From Paraburkholderia sp. Ac-20340 (GTDB taxonomy: Bacteria; Pseudomonadota; Gammaproteobacteria; Burkholderiales; Burkholderiaceae): a stretch of DNA of 64,000 nucleotides. The stretch lies in NCBI RefSeq assembly GCF_017104965.1, contig NZ_JAAGPR010000016.1:119225-183224 (forward strand). The letters are read 5' to 3'. The position numbers were made by a program, and so were the translations under genes. Of the stretch, positions 16,030 through 24,508 are shown in pieces. Every line of letters starts with the position of its first letter. Within the stretch, counting starts at the first letter, position 1. The notes under the pieces are model-generated. The model saw only the letters and a program-made list of their open reading frames with translations, had not been told where the DNA came from and ran no database searches.

Positions 16030-17208
16030 TCAGTTCCCCTGCGCAGGCGCCTGCACGCGCGACTTCCACTGGCCGCCCTTGCCGCGCCAGAAACGCCAGG
16101 CCGAGGCGAACGTCGCGCCCACGTAGAACAGCGCGACGAGCGGCAGGAACGGCGCCCACAACGGCGAGCGGCGATAGTAAGCGAGCATCGGCGAATACGA
16201 GCAGCACATGATTGCCCACGCGAGCCATGCGGGCCAGCCCTTCGCGCCCAGCACCAGCGCCACGACGGGCGGCGCCAGATAGATGACCGTCATGCCGAGA
16301 ATCGTGCCCGCCAGCTGCCACGCCGAGTAATGCAACTGCGTGAACGCGGTGCGCGCGATCATGTTCCAGATGTCCTTCCACGAATCGTACGGGCGCAGCG
16401 ACACGCTCTTCGCCGCGACATCGAGACGGATCGGATGATGGCCCTCGCCGCGATGCTTGATACGCGCGGCCAGGCTGCAATCGTCGATGAGTTCCGCGCG
16501 GATCGACTCGATACCGCCCGCTTCCTCCAGCGCCTTGCGGCGCACCAGCATGCAGCCGCCCGCCGCTGCCGCCGTCTTGTTGCGCGCGTCGTTGACCCAC
16601 GCGAACGGGTACAGCTTGGCGAAGAAGAACACGAAGGCCGGGATCAGCGCCTTTTCCCAGACCGAGTCGCAGCGCAGACGCACCATCAGCGAAACCAGGT
16701 CGCGCTTTTCGGCCTGCGCGCGCACCACGAGTTGCGCGAGCGCATCGGCGGGATGGCCGATGTCGGCGTCGGTGAGCAGCAGGTAATCGGCGTCCAGACC
16801 CAGCGTGCGCACGGCTTCGATGCCCTGCGACTGCGCCCAGACCTTGCCCGACCAGCCCGCCGGCAGCGGCTTCGCGGTGATGACGGTGAGCTTTTCCGGG
16901 CACTGCAGCGCGAGCGCGGCGGCGCGTGCGGCTTCGGCGGTGCCGTCGGTGCTGTGGTCGTCGATCACGATCACGTGGAAATCGCCGCCGTATTCCTGAC
17001 GCAGCAGCGAGGTGACGGCTTCGCCGATCGCATCGGCTTCATTGCGCGCCGGCACCACGGCGCAGGCCGACGGCCAGCCCGCCGCGGGCTCGATCACGGG
17101 CAGCGGATCGGCGGGACGCGAGCGCCAGAAGCCGCCGCGGCCGAGCAGCAGCACCAGCCAGATCAGCAGCGAAAGACAGGACACGGCAAAGAGAATCGTG
17201 GTCATCAT
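16030..17208 (-). CDS. hpnB: HpnB, hopanoid-associated glycosyltransferase
   Basis: This 392-aa family-2 glycosyltransferase has an N-terminal membrane anchor (ILFAVSCLSLLIWLVLLLG) and VVPARNEADAIGEAV with VIDDHSTDGT for nucleotide-sugar binding. LLTDADIGHP is the metal-binding DxD-like site. ELIDDCSLAARIKHRG follows, and hydrophobic C-terminal segments anchor it in the inner membrane. It matches HpnB, 'hopene-associated glycosyltransferase', thought to add a sugar to the hopanoid side chain. Its ATG overlaps the hpnC stop codon (ATGA), so the two are translated together. Confidence 0.92.
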   Translation of the reverse strand: MMTTILFAVSCLSLLIWLVLLLGRGGFWRSRPADPLPVIEPAAGWPSACAVVPARNEADAIGEAVTSLLRQEYGGDFHVIVIDDHSTDGTAEAARAAALALQCPEKLTVITAKPLPAGWSGKVWAQSQGIEAVRTLGLDADYLLLTDADIGHPADALAQLVVRAQAEKRDLVSLMVRLRCDSVWEKALIPAFVFFFAKLYPFAWVNDARNKTAAAAGGCMLVRRKALEEAGGIESIRAELIDDCSLAARIKHRGEGHHPIRLDVAAKSVSLRPYDSWKDIWNMIARTAFTQLHYSAWQLAGTILGMTVIYLAPPVVALVLGAKGWPAWLAWAIMCCSYSPMLAYYRRSPLWAPFLPLVALFYVGATFASAWRFWRGKGGQWKSRVQAPAQGN

Positions 17209-18074
17209 GCGTTATTACTCTTGATCGAAGGCGCGCGCACGCCGACACGGCGCGACAGCCACATGGCCGCCGTGCGCATCAGCACCACGGCCCAGTCGGA
17301 TGCGCGCAGCGCGGGCCGCGCGCGAAATACGTCGTAGTCGGCACGCTCGATGACGTCGAGCATGCGCAGCCCGCCGTGCACGACGCTGCACAGTTCAAGC
17401 CCGAAGCGTCCCGGCACGCGCAGCGCCAGCGGCGCGCCGCTGAGCATCAGCGCGCGCACCTGGGCAATTTCGTGCCGCATCAGCGCGCGCCAGGCATCGT
17501 CCACCACGCCCGCCGCGATCTGCGCTTCGGTCACGTTCAGACGCGTGCGGTCGGCCTGCGGCAGATAGACGCGCCCCCGCCGCCAGTCGGCCGGCACGTC
17601 CTGGAGAAACGTAATCAGTTGCAAGGCGGTGCAGATGGCGTCGGAATCGGCCAGATTGTCGGGCGTGGCTTCATCGATGAGATGCAGCATCAGGTGCCCG
17701 ACCGGGTTCGCCGAGCGGCGGCAGAAGTCCAGCAGATCGTGACGGTCGGCGTAGCGCGTGGTGTCGATGTCCTGATCGAACGCCGACACCAGGTCGTAGA
17801 ACGGCTGCAGCGGCAGGCGGCAGCGGCGCACCACGTCCGCGAGCCTGGCGAACAGCGTCGGATGCACGGGCGCCGGGCGCCCTTCGGCCACGGCGTCGAG
17901 CCCGTCGCGGAAATCCGCCAGGCGCGTGTGGCGCTCCTCGCGGCTCCAGTCTCCTTCGTCGGCGATGTCGTCGAGCGTGCGCGCGACGTGGTAGATCACG
18001 CCGACAGGCGCTCGCAGCGCCTTCGGCAGCAGAATGCTCGCTACCGGAAATTCGTCGTAGTGGTCGGGTTCCAT
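17205..18074 (-). CDS. hpnC: HpnC, presqualene diphosphate-processing enzyme (hydroxysqualene synthase)
   Basis: The 289-aa protein begins MEPDHYDEFPVASILLPKALRAPVGVIYHVARTLDDIADEGD, with the first Asp-rich motif DDIADE. The second, LQDVPADWRRGRVYLP, is also present, as in trans-isoprenyl diphosphate synthases of the squalene synthase fold. In the three-enzyme HpnCDE route, HpnC converts presqualene diphosphate to hydroxysqualene. hpnD and hpnE lie 17 kb away in a second hopanoid operon. The ATG at 18074 sits directly before the conserved region; upstream frame to 18491 has no family similarity. It overlaps hpnB by 4 bp. Confidence 0.92.
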   Translation of the reverse strand: MEPDHYDEFPVASILLPKALRAPVGVIYHVARTLDDIADEGDWSREERHTRLADFRDGLDAVAEGRPAPVHPTLFARLADVVRRCRLPLQPFYDLVSAFDQDIDTTRYADRHDLLDFCRRSANPVGHLMLHLIDEATPDNLADSDAICTALQLITFLQDVPADWRRGRVYLPQADRTRLNVTEAQIAAGVVDDAWRALMRHEIAQVRALMLSGAPLALRVPGRFGLELCSVVHGGLRMLDVIERADYDVFRARPALRASDWAVVLMRTAAMWLSRRVGVRAPSIKSNNA

Positions 18075-18578
18075 CGGGGTATCCGGATTGGGGTCGGGCC
18101 CGCCTCGCGCCAGGCGCGCCGACAGCGGGGACGCTAGTTTAAGGGTTCCCGCGTCATGTTGCACCGCGCCAGGCCCCGCGTCCCGGATGGTCGGGCAGGG
18201 TTTCGGAATATTGCCCGATGTTGCCCGCCCATTACTTTCAGCAATCTTTCGATTCAGAACGCATAATGGCGCGGTTTTCACCCCGCCGTCCCGCCACACG
18301 GGCCTGAGCGTGGGGCCGATACAACGTCGGCATGACCGCCGGAACGCGTAAAAATCGGGGTCAAAATCCCGTCGATGCCGATTATCGTCGCGTGCGCGCC
18401 GCACCTTCTCGCGCGCTACGCAGCAAAGGTGCGGCGATGGGGTTAAAATGCGCGTCTGGTTTTTCCGCCCCCCCCAGGCGGATGCATGCATTTATTAGCA
18501 CCTTATTAATATGATCGCCGCGGCGAGCGAGTCTGACACGGCTTCCTCGTAACCGCGGCAGTCGGAGTTCGCCACCCT
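18075..18578. other. Divergent intergenic region, hpnC / ispH
   Basis: These 504 bp lie between two hopanoid/isoprenoid transcription units and contain no credible gene. There is a TTAAAA-like -10 candidate near 18445 for ispH but no good -35. A C-run (18471-18477) and an AT-rich patch near 18485-18515 precede ispH. Nothing else is identifiable. Confidence 0.35.
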
Positions 18579-19523
18579 ATGCGAGTGATCCTTGCCCAAC
18601 CCCGCGGCTTTTGTGCGGGGGTTGTCCGCGCTATCGAAATCGTCGATCGCGCATTGCAGAAGCACGGCGCGCCGGTCTACGTGCGCCATGAAATCGTCCA
18701 CAACCGTCACGTGGTCGAGAACCTGCGTAACAAGGGCGCCCGTTTCGTTGAAGAGCTCGACGAAGTGCCCGAAGGCGCCGTCGCGATTTTCAGCGCGCAT
18801 GGCGTGGCGAAGACGGTCGAGCGCGCAGCCGAAGAGCGTGAGCTCGACGTGCTGGACGCCACCTGCCCGCTCGTCACCAAGGTTCACGTTCAAGGCCGTC
18901 AATACGTGGCGGCTGGCCGTACGCTGATCCTGATCGGCCACGCCGGTCACCCCGAAGTCGAAGGCACGATCGGCCAGATTCCCGGCACCGTGCTGCTGGT
19001 GCAAAGCGAAGCCGATGTGCAAAAGCTGGACCTGCCGCTCGACGCGCCGCTCGCGTACGTGACGCAGACCACGTTGTCGGTCGACGATACGCGCGGCATC
19101 ATCGACGCGCTCGTCAAGCGTTTCTCCGACATCGTCGGCCCGGATACGCGCGACATCTGCTACGCCACGCAAAACCGTCAGGCCGCCGTGCGCGATCTGT
19201 CGTCGCAAGTGGATGTGCTGCTGGTGGTCGGTGCAACGAATAGCTCGAACTCGAATCGTCTGCGTGAAATCGGCAGCGAATCGGGTCTGCCGAGCTACCT
19301 CGTCGCCGACGGCTCGGAAGTCAAGGCCGAGTGGTTCGCAGGCGCACAGACGGTCGGTATTACGGCCGGCGCCTCGGCTCCCGAGGAAATGGTAGAAAAC
19401 GTGATCGACGCGCTGCGCGCGTTGGGGCCTGTCGAGGTGTCGACGATGGCGGGCCGTGAAGAAAAAGTCGAATTCAAGCTGCCGTCGAAGCTGTTGCAAC
19501 CGCTCGTCGCGCGCGAAGTTTAA
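18579..19523 (+). CDS. ispH: 4-hydroxy-3-methylbut-2-enyl diphosphate reductase (IspH/LytB)
   Basis: The 314-aa protein starts MRVILAQPRGFCAGVVRAIEIVDRAL. Three conserved cysteines (in GFCAGV, DATCPLV and DICYATQNRQ) bind the [4Fe-4S] cluster. Substrate residues HEIVHN, FSAHGV and GATNSSNSNRL are in place. It makes IPP and DMAPP in the last step of the MEP pathway. Burkholderiaceae commonly have a second ispH next to hpnH, presumably to feed hopanoid synthesis; this is probably that copy. hpnH starts 12 bp after its stop, so they form an operon. Confidence 0.95.
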   Translation: MRVILAQPRGFCAGVVRAIEIVDRALQKHGAPVYVRHEIVHNRHVVENLRNKGARFVEELDEVPEGAVAIFSAHGVAKTVERAAEERELDVLDATCPLVTKVHVQGRQYVAAGRTLILIGHAGHPEVEGTIGQIPGTVLLVQSEADVQKLDLPLDAPLAYVTQTTLSVDDTRGIIDALVKRFSDIVGPDTRDICYATQNRQAAVRDLSSQVDVLLVVGATNSSNSNRLREIGSESGLPSYLVADGSEVKAEWFAGAQTVGITAGASAPEEMVENVIDALRALGPVEVSTMAGREEKVEFKLPSKLLQPLVAREV

Positions 19524-19535
19524 GGAGGACACCTC

Positions 19536-20687
19536 TTGTCTATTCCGCTGCTCCAGAAAGTCCGCGTTGGCACGTACATCTTCCGCCAGCATTTCAGCGG
19601 CAATAAGCGTTATCCGCTCGCGCTCATGCTCGAGCCGTTGTTCCGTTGCAACCTCGCATGTAACGGTTGCGGCAAGATCGACTATCCGGATCCCATCCTG
19701 AACCAGCGACTGTCGCTCGAGGAATGTCTCGGTGCGGTGGACGAATGCGGTGCGCCGGTCGTCTCGATCGCCGGTGGCGAGCCGCTGCTGCACAAGGAAA
19801 TGCCCCAGATCGTCAAGGGCATCATGGCGCGCAAGAAGTTCGTGTATCTCTGCACGAACGCGCTGCTCATGGAAAAGAAGATGGACGACTACGAGCCGAG
19901 CCCGTACTTCGTCTGGTCGGTCCACCTGGACGGCGACCGCGAAGCGCACGATCACTCGGTGTCGCAGGAAGGCGTGTACGACAAGTGCGTCTCGGCCATC
20001 AAGGAAGCCAAGCGCCGCGGCTTCCGCGTGAACATCAACTGCACGCTGTTTAACGACGCGCAGCCGGAACGCGTGGCGAAGTTCTTCGACACGGCGCACG
20101 CCATCGGCGTGGACGGCATCACGGTGTCGCCGGGCTATGCGTATGAGCGCGCCCCGGACCAGCAGCACTTCCTGAACCGCGACAAGACCAAGAACCTGTT
20201 CCGCGAGATCTTCAAGCGCGGCAACAACGGCAAGAAGTGGTCGTTCAGCCAGTCGAGCCTGTTCCTCGACTTCCTGGCCGGCAACCAGACCTACGAATGC
20301 ACGCCTTGGGGCAACCCGGCGCGCACGGTGTTCGGCTGGCAAAAGCCGTGCTATCTGGTCGGCGAAGGTTATGTGAAGACCTTCAAGGAACTGATGGAAA
20401 CGACCGAGTGGGACAAGTACGGTACGGGCAAGTACGAGAAGTGCGCGGACTGCATGGTCCACTGCGGCTTCGAGGCGACCGCCGTGATGGACACGGTCGC
20501 GCATCCGCTGAAGGCACTGAAGGTTGCGTTGAGCGGCCCGAAGACCGAAGGCGCATTCGTCAAGGACATCCCGCTGGATACGCAACGTCCGGCTGAATAC
20601 GTGTTCTCGCGTCACGTTGAGATCAAGCTCGACGAGATCAAGAACTCGGCCAAGACGAAGAAGCCGGTGACGGTCGCAGCAAGCTAA
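19536..20687 (+). CDS. hpnH: HpnH, radical SAM adenosyl hopene transferase
   Basis: The 383-aa protein starts at TTG 19536, preceded by TAAGGAGG. The radical SAM cluster motif is Cys38-x3-Cys42-x2-Cys45 in FRCNLACNGCGK. A C-terminal Cys group (KCADCMVHCGFE) may bind another cluster. HpnH joins the 5'-deoxyadenosyl radical to hopene to give adenosylhopane, the entry to all extended (C35) hopanoids. HpnG, encoded at 32 kb, then removes adenine. It is cotranscribed with ispH and followed by a strong terminator. Confidence 0.95.
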   Translation: MSIPLLQKVRVGTYIFRQHFSGNKRYPLALMLEPLFRCNLACNGCGKIDYPDPILNQRLSLEECLGAVDECGAPVVSIAGGEPLLHKEMPQIVKGIMARKKFVYLCTNALLMEKKMDDYEPSPYFVWSVHLDGDREAHDHSVSQEGVYDKCVSAIKEAKRRGFRVNINCTLFNDAQPERVAKFFDTAHAIGVDGITVSPGYAYERAPDQQHFLNRDKTKNLFREIFKRGNNGKKWSFSQSSLFLDFLAGNQTYECTPWGNPARTVFGWQKPCYLVGEGYVKTFKELMETTEWDKYGTGKYEKCADCMVHCGFEATAVMDTVAHPLKALKVALSGPKTEGAFVKDIPLDTQRPAEYVFSRHVEIKLDEIKNSAKTKKPVTVAAS

Positions 20688-20720
20688 GGTTTTTCGCGCT
20701 CAGGTAGCGCGAGGAACGGA

Positions 20721-20757
20721 AAAGGGCGCAACGGCGTGAGCCGTTGCGCCCTTTTTG
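20721..20757 (+). terminator. Intrinsic terminator after hpnH
   Basis: AAAGGGCGCAACGG / CCGTTGCGCCCTTTT forms a 14-bp stem followed by TTTTTGTTT. Confidence 0.9.
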
Positions 20758-20846
20758 TTTGTATCAAGGCGATATCCGTCGATGCCGAAGGTGAGGGTTT
20801 GCGGGAGCTATTCTCCGCTCGCGCTCATCCGCTCATCCGCACATCG

Positions 20847-20882
20847 AAAAAAGCGCGAGAGCTTTCGCCATCGCGCTTTTTT
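20847..20882. terminator. Bidirectional terminator between hpnH and ybdD
   Basis: AAAAAAGCGCGA / TCGCGCTTTTTT flanks a 12-base loop; the T-run on the minus strand would end the cstA-ybdD transcript. The stretch between this hairpin and the preceding terminator holds no gene. Confidence 0.75.
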
Positions 20883-20923
20883 GTTTTGGAGCGCCAGAAA
20901 CGCGCGCCGAAATTAGTTCGGAC

Positions 20924-21130
20924 TCAGCAACACTTCCCCGCGCCCGATCCATACCGCGCGTTCTGCCGCTCGCGGAAGAACTCTTCGTAAGTCATCACCG
21001 GACGATCCGGATGCGTCGCGCGCATGTGCGCAACGTAGCCGTCATAGTCGGGCAGACCAACCATCAGCCGCATGGCCTGGCCGAGATAGCGCCCGGCCGT
21101 CTGCACGTTGTCGCGTAGTTCCGAGAACAT
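20924..21130 (-). CDS. YbdD/YjiX family small protein
   Basis: The 68-aa protein contains LGQAMRLMVGLPDYDGYVAHMRATHPDRPVMTYEEFFRERQNARY and ends GAGKCC, typical of the YbdD/YjiX (DUF466) family. In E. coli these small proteins are encoded just after cstA and btsT and are needed for pyruvate uptake by the carrier. The same order holds here: cstA stops 24 bp upstream. GGAGCG lies before the ATG at 21130. Confidence 0.9.
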   Translation of the reverse strand: MFSELRDNVQTAGRYLGQAMRLMVGLPDYDGYVAHMRATHPDRPVMTYEEFFRERQNARYGSGAGKCC

Positions 21131-21154
21131 GGTGCGCTCCGTTAAAGCGTGCGT

Positions 21155-23242
21155 TCAATGCGCGCCGTGGCGTGCCGCAACCGTCGCGCCCGCAGGCAGC
21201 GCTTCGTACGGCGTTTCCTGCACGGTCGGACGATCCACGCGACGCGCGCGCGCAATCGCGATCAGGCCGTACACCACGATGCTCACCACCACGAAGATGA
21301 ACAGGCCCGAGAGCGCCGCATCCACGTAGTCGTTGAAGATCATGCGCTGCATCTGCTCGGCCGACTTCGCCGGCGCGAGAATCTTGCCCGCATCGAGCGC
21401 CGCCGACAGCTTCTGCGCGTGCGCCACGAAGCTCACCTTCGGATTGCTATCGAAGATCTTCTGCAGGCCAGCCGTGAGCGTGCAGATCAGCAGCCAGAGC
21501 GTCGGCAGCGCCGTGACCCAGGCGAACTTCTCGCGCTTCATCTTGAAGAGCACGACGGTGGCGAGCATCAGCGCGATACCGGCGAGCATCTGGTTCGAGA
21601 TGCCGAACAGCGGCCAAAGCGTGTTGATGCCGCCGAGCGGATCGACCACGCCCTGATACAGGAAGTAGCCCCACGCGGCCACGCACAGCGCCGTGGCGAT
21701 CAGGTTCGCCGGCAGCGATTCCGTGCGCTTGAGCGCCGGGTGGAAGGTGCCGAGCAGGTCTTGCAGCATGAAACGGCCAGCGCGCGTGCCCGCATCCACA
21801 GCCGTCAGGATGAACAGCGCTTCGAACAGGATCGCGAAGTGATACCAGAAGGCCATCATCGCTTCGCCGCCGATCACCTGATGCAGGATCTGCGCCATGC
21901 CCACGGCGAGCGTCGGTGCGCCGCCAGCGCGCGCGACGATGGTGGTTTCGCCCACGGCATGCGCGGTTTGCGTGAGCATGTCCGGCGTGAGCACGAAGCC
22001 CCAATGACCAACGGTCTGCGCGACCGCATCCGGCGAGGTGCCGAGCACCGCGAGCGGCGCATTCATCGCGAAGTACACGCCCGGCTCGATCACCGAAGCG
22101 GCCACCAGCGCCATGATCGCCACGAACGATTCCATCAGCATCGCGCCGTAACCGATGAAGCGCGCGTTGGTTTCGTTATCGAGCAGCTTGGGCGTCGTAC
22201 CCGACGAGATCAGCGCGTGGAAGCCCGACACCGAACCGCACGCGATCGTGATGAAGAGGAACGGGAACAGGTTGCCCGACCACACCGGACCGGTGCCGTC
22301 GATGAACTTCGTGAACGCGGGCATCTTCAGTTCCGGCGCGACGATCAGAATGCCGATCGCGAGCGCGAGAATCGTGCCGATCTTCAGGAAGGTCGAGAGG
22401 TAATCGCGCGGCGCGAGCAGCAGCCACACCGGCAGCACCGATGCCACGAAGCCATAACCGATCAGAATCCACGTGAGCTGCGTGCCCGTGAACGTGAACC
22501 AGGCGGCGAGCGTGGGCGAATCGTGCACGTGCTGGCCGAACGCAATCGACGCCATCAGCAGGATGAAGCCGATGATCGAAATCTCGCCGATCTTGCCCGG
22601 GCGGATGTAGCGCACGTAAAGACCCATGAAGATCGCGATAGGAATCGTCGCGGCCACGGTGAACGTGCCCCACGGCGAGTTCGTCAGCGCCTTCACCACG
22701 ATCAGCGCGAGCACCGCGAGAATGATGATCATGATGAGGAAGGTGCCGAACAGGGCGATCACGCCCGGGATCGGCCCGAGTTCCATCTTCACGAGGTCGC
22801 CCAGCGAGCGGCCGTCACGACGCGTGGAGAGGAACAGAACCACGAAGTCCTGCACCGCGCCCGCGAACACCACGCCCGCGAGAATCCACAGCATGCCGGG
22901 CATATAGCCCATCTGCGCGGCCAGCACCGGGCCGACCAGCGGACCCGCGCCCGCAATCGCCGCGAAGTGGTGGCCGAACAGCACGTACTTGTTGGTGGGC
23001 ACGTAGTCGAGCCCGTCGTTGTGACGCACGGCCGGCGTCATGCGCAGACCGTCGAGTTGCAGCACCGTCGACGCAATGAAGCGCGAGTAGAAGCGGTAAG
23101 CGATGAGATAAACGCAGACCGCGCAAATCACGATCCACAGTGCGGAAATGCGTTCGCCGTGCGCGAGCGCGATGGTGCCGAACGCGAACGCGCCAAGCAG
23201 CGCGACAAGCGTCCAGACGACAAAACTGGATGTCCGACTCAT
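21155..23242 (-). CDS. cstA: CstA family carbon starvation protein / pyruvate transporter
   Basis: The 695-aa, multi-spanning inner-membrane protein begins MSRTSSFVVWTLVALLGAFAFGTIAL. Family motifs include YVPTNKYVLFGHHFAAIAGAGPLVGPVLAAQMGY, VFAGAVQDFVVLFLSTRRDGRSLGDL and CGSVSGFHALISSGTTPKLL. CstA and BtsT import pyruvate (and for CstA possibly peptides) during carbon limitation. CAGGAGACGTC precedes the ATG. It is followed by its usual small partner ybdD. It lies between hopanoid genes but has no known link to them. Confidence 0.93.
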   Translation of the reverse strand: MSRTSSFVVWTLVALLGAFAFGTIALAHGERISALWIVICAVCVYLIAYRFYSRFIASTVLQLDGLRMTPAVRHNDGLDYVPTNKYVLFGHHFAAIAGAGPLVGPVLAAQMGYMPGMLWILAGVVFAGAVQDFVVLFLSTRRDGRSLGDLVKMELGPIPGVIALFGTFLIMIIILAVLALIVVKALTNSPWGTFTVAATIPIAIFMGLYVRYIRPGKIGEISIIGFILLMASIAFGQHVHDSPTLAAWFTFTGTQLTWILIGYGFVASVLPVWLLLAPRDYLSTFLKIGTILALAIGILIVAPELKMPAFTKFIDGTGPVWSGNLFPFLFITIACGSVSGFHALISSGTTPKLLDNETNARFIGYGAMLMESFVAIMALVAASVIEPGVYFAMNAPLAVLGTSPDAVAQTVGHWGFVLTPDMLTQTAHAVGETTIVARAGGAPTLAVGMAQILHQVIGGEAMMAFWYHFAILFEALFILTAVDAGTRAGRFMLQDLLGTFHPALKRTESLPANLIATALCVAAWGYFLYQGVVDPLGGINTLWPLFGISNQMLAGIALMLATVVLFKMKREKFAWVTALPTLWLLICTLTAGLQKIFDSNPKVSFVAHAQKLSAALDAGKILAPAKSAEQMQRMIFNDYVDAALSGLFIFVVVSIVVYGLIAIARARRVDRPTVQETPYEALPAGATVAARHGAH

Positions 23243-23435
23243 GACGTCTCCTGTTTTATGTTTTTAGTCTGATGGGTGGTCTTTTGCACGCGTTCTTCAT
23301 ACTAGACAAAGAACGCATGGAGCGTGGCGCATCGTGGCGCACGCTATGGGCGCCTAGTATTCGCTTTCAATGCGCGGCCCACAACCGGACAACTACGTAA
23401 GGTTGCTACGTAGTATCACGTAGGGTGTCAGCGGA

Positions 23436-24389
23436 TCACGGGCAGCGATAGCCCTTCTTCAAGGCGTCGCGCACCGCGGTCATCTCGCGTGGAGAATCCG
23501 CCAGTACGGCATCCACGCCTGCACAGGCGGCCGCCTTGTAGTCCGCCGCGCTGTTCACGGCAATCGCAACGATATGCACGCGCGGATGCGTTCGAAAACA
23601 TTGCACCGCTTGCGGCGTCCACAATTGCGCGTCGTTGACCGTCGAATGCGCTTCGCCGAGCGTGAAGCGCTCCGTCAGATCGACCTTGCGACGCCATTCG
23701 AATGCCGTCCACGCGCCGGCTGCAGGCGGCGCTTCACACGCATGTGCAAGCGCAACTGTCGCCAGACGCCCGCGCGTGGCATCGCGCGATTCGAATACGC
23801 GTGCGCGCGGCCACGCCGCAAAGGCCTGCTGATACGCGGCTTCGGTGGAATAGAGCAGCACGCGATGCCACGCATCGGCTTCGTCCAGGACCTGCGCCAC
23901 GGCGGCGGCCTGCGGCGCGGCGGGCAGCGCTTTCATGTCGAGAACGACGAGGGTATCGGCGGGAATGACGGACAGCGCCTGCGCCAGCGTAGGAATGCCG
24001 ACAGGCGATCGCCGATAAGGCCAGGCATCCTGCGCCTTGAACTGCCAGCCCGCGTTGACCTGCGCGAGTTCTGCGGCCGTTTTCGAGGCGATAGGGCCGT
24101 GCGCGTCGGTGAGCGCGGCGAGATCGGCGGGGCGATAGAGCACCGGCACGCCGTCGCGGCTCAGTTGCACCGTGAGCCAGATCGCGTCGGCGTGATTGGC
24201 GAGCGCCGTGCGGATCGCCGCGAGCGTGTTCTCGGGCGCGTCGGCCGTGCCGCCGCGATGCGCGATAACGAGCGGCACGTTCTGCGCCATCTGCGCTGCG
24301 CCAGGCGATGTCGGTCCGCCAGCGCAAGCGCCAAGCAACAGCGCAGTCGATACGACAGCCAACGCGCGCACAGTCATCGCTTGAATCAT
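23436..24389 (-). CDS. Glycerophosphodiester phosphodiesterase family lipoprotein
   Basis: Starting at ATG 24389 gives 317 aa with a signal sequence and lipobox (LLLGACAG). The GDPD domain opens with VIAHRGGTADAPENTLAAI, containing the catalytic HR and the E of the PEN loop. The usual acidic ExDV is altered to IWLTVQLSRDGVPVLYRP, where a metal-binding Glu-x-Asp would be expected, so activity is in doubt. The C-terminus has the usual VDAVLADSPREM barrel strand. If active it would hydrolyse glycerophosphodiesters in the periplasm. It is divergent from the histidine kinase gene. Confidence 0.75.
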   Translation of the reverse strand: MIQAMTVRALAVVSTALLLGACAGGPTSPGAAQMAQNVPLVIAHRGGTADAPENTLAAIRTALANHADAIWLTVQLSRDGVPVLYRPADLAALTDAHGPIASKTAAELAQVNAGWQFKAQDAWPYRRSPVGIPTLAQALSVIPADTLVVLDMKALPAAPQAAAVAQVLDEADAWHRVLLYSTEAAYQQAFAAWPRARVFESRDATRGRLATVALAHACEAPPAAGAWTAFEWRRKVDLTERFTLGEAHSTVNDAQLWTPQAVQCFRTHPRVHIVAIAVNSAADYKAAACAGVDAVLADSPREMTAVRDALKKGYRCP

Positions 24390-24508
24390 CGGATCGGCTC
24401 TCGAAAGAAAAAAGTTGCGCGCGCAATCATCGTGCGGCGCGCGCGGCATTCGCCAACCCGCGAACGCGCGCCCGGGTATGCTTGCACACTCTGCTCCCGA
24501 ACGCCGCC

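Noticed and set aside
20760..20846. Possible riboswitch or small RNA between two terminators after hpnH
   Set aside because: No conserved fold or promoter could be recognised; the stretch is short and flanked by ordinary terminators.
18495..23272. Two antisense frames of about 700 codons over ispH-hpnH and over cstA
   Set aside because: The conserved genes lie on the opposite strand and the antisense products show no recognisable motif.
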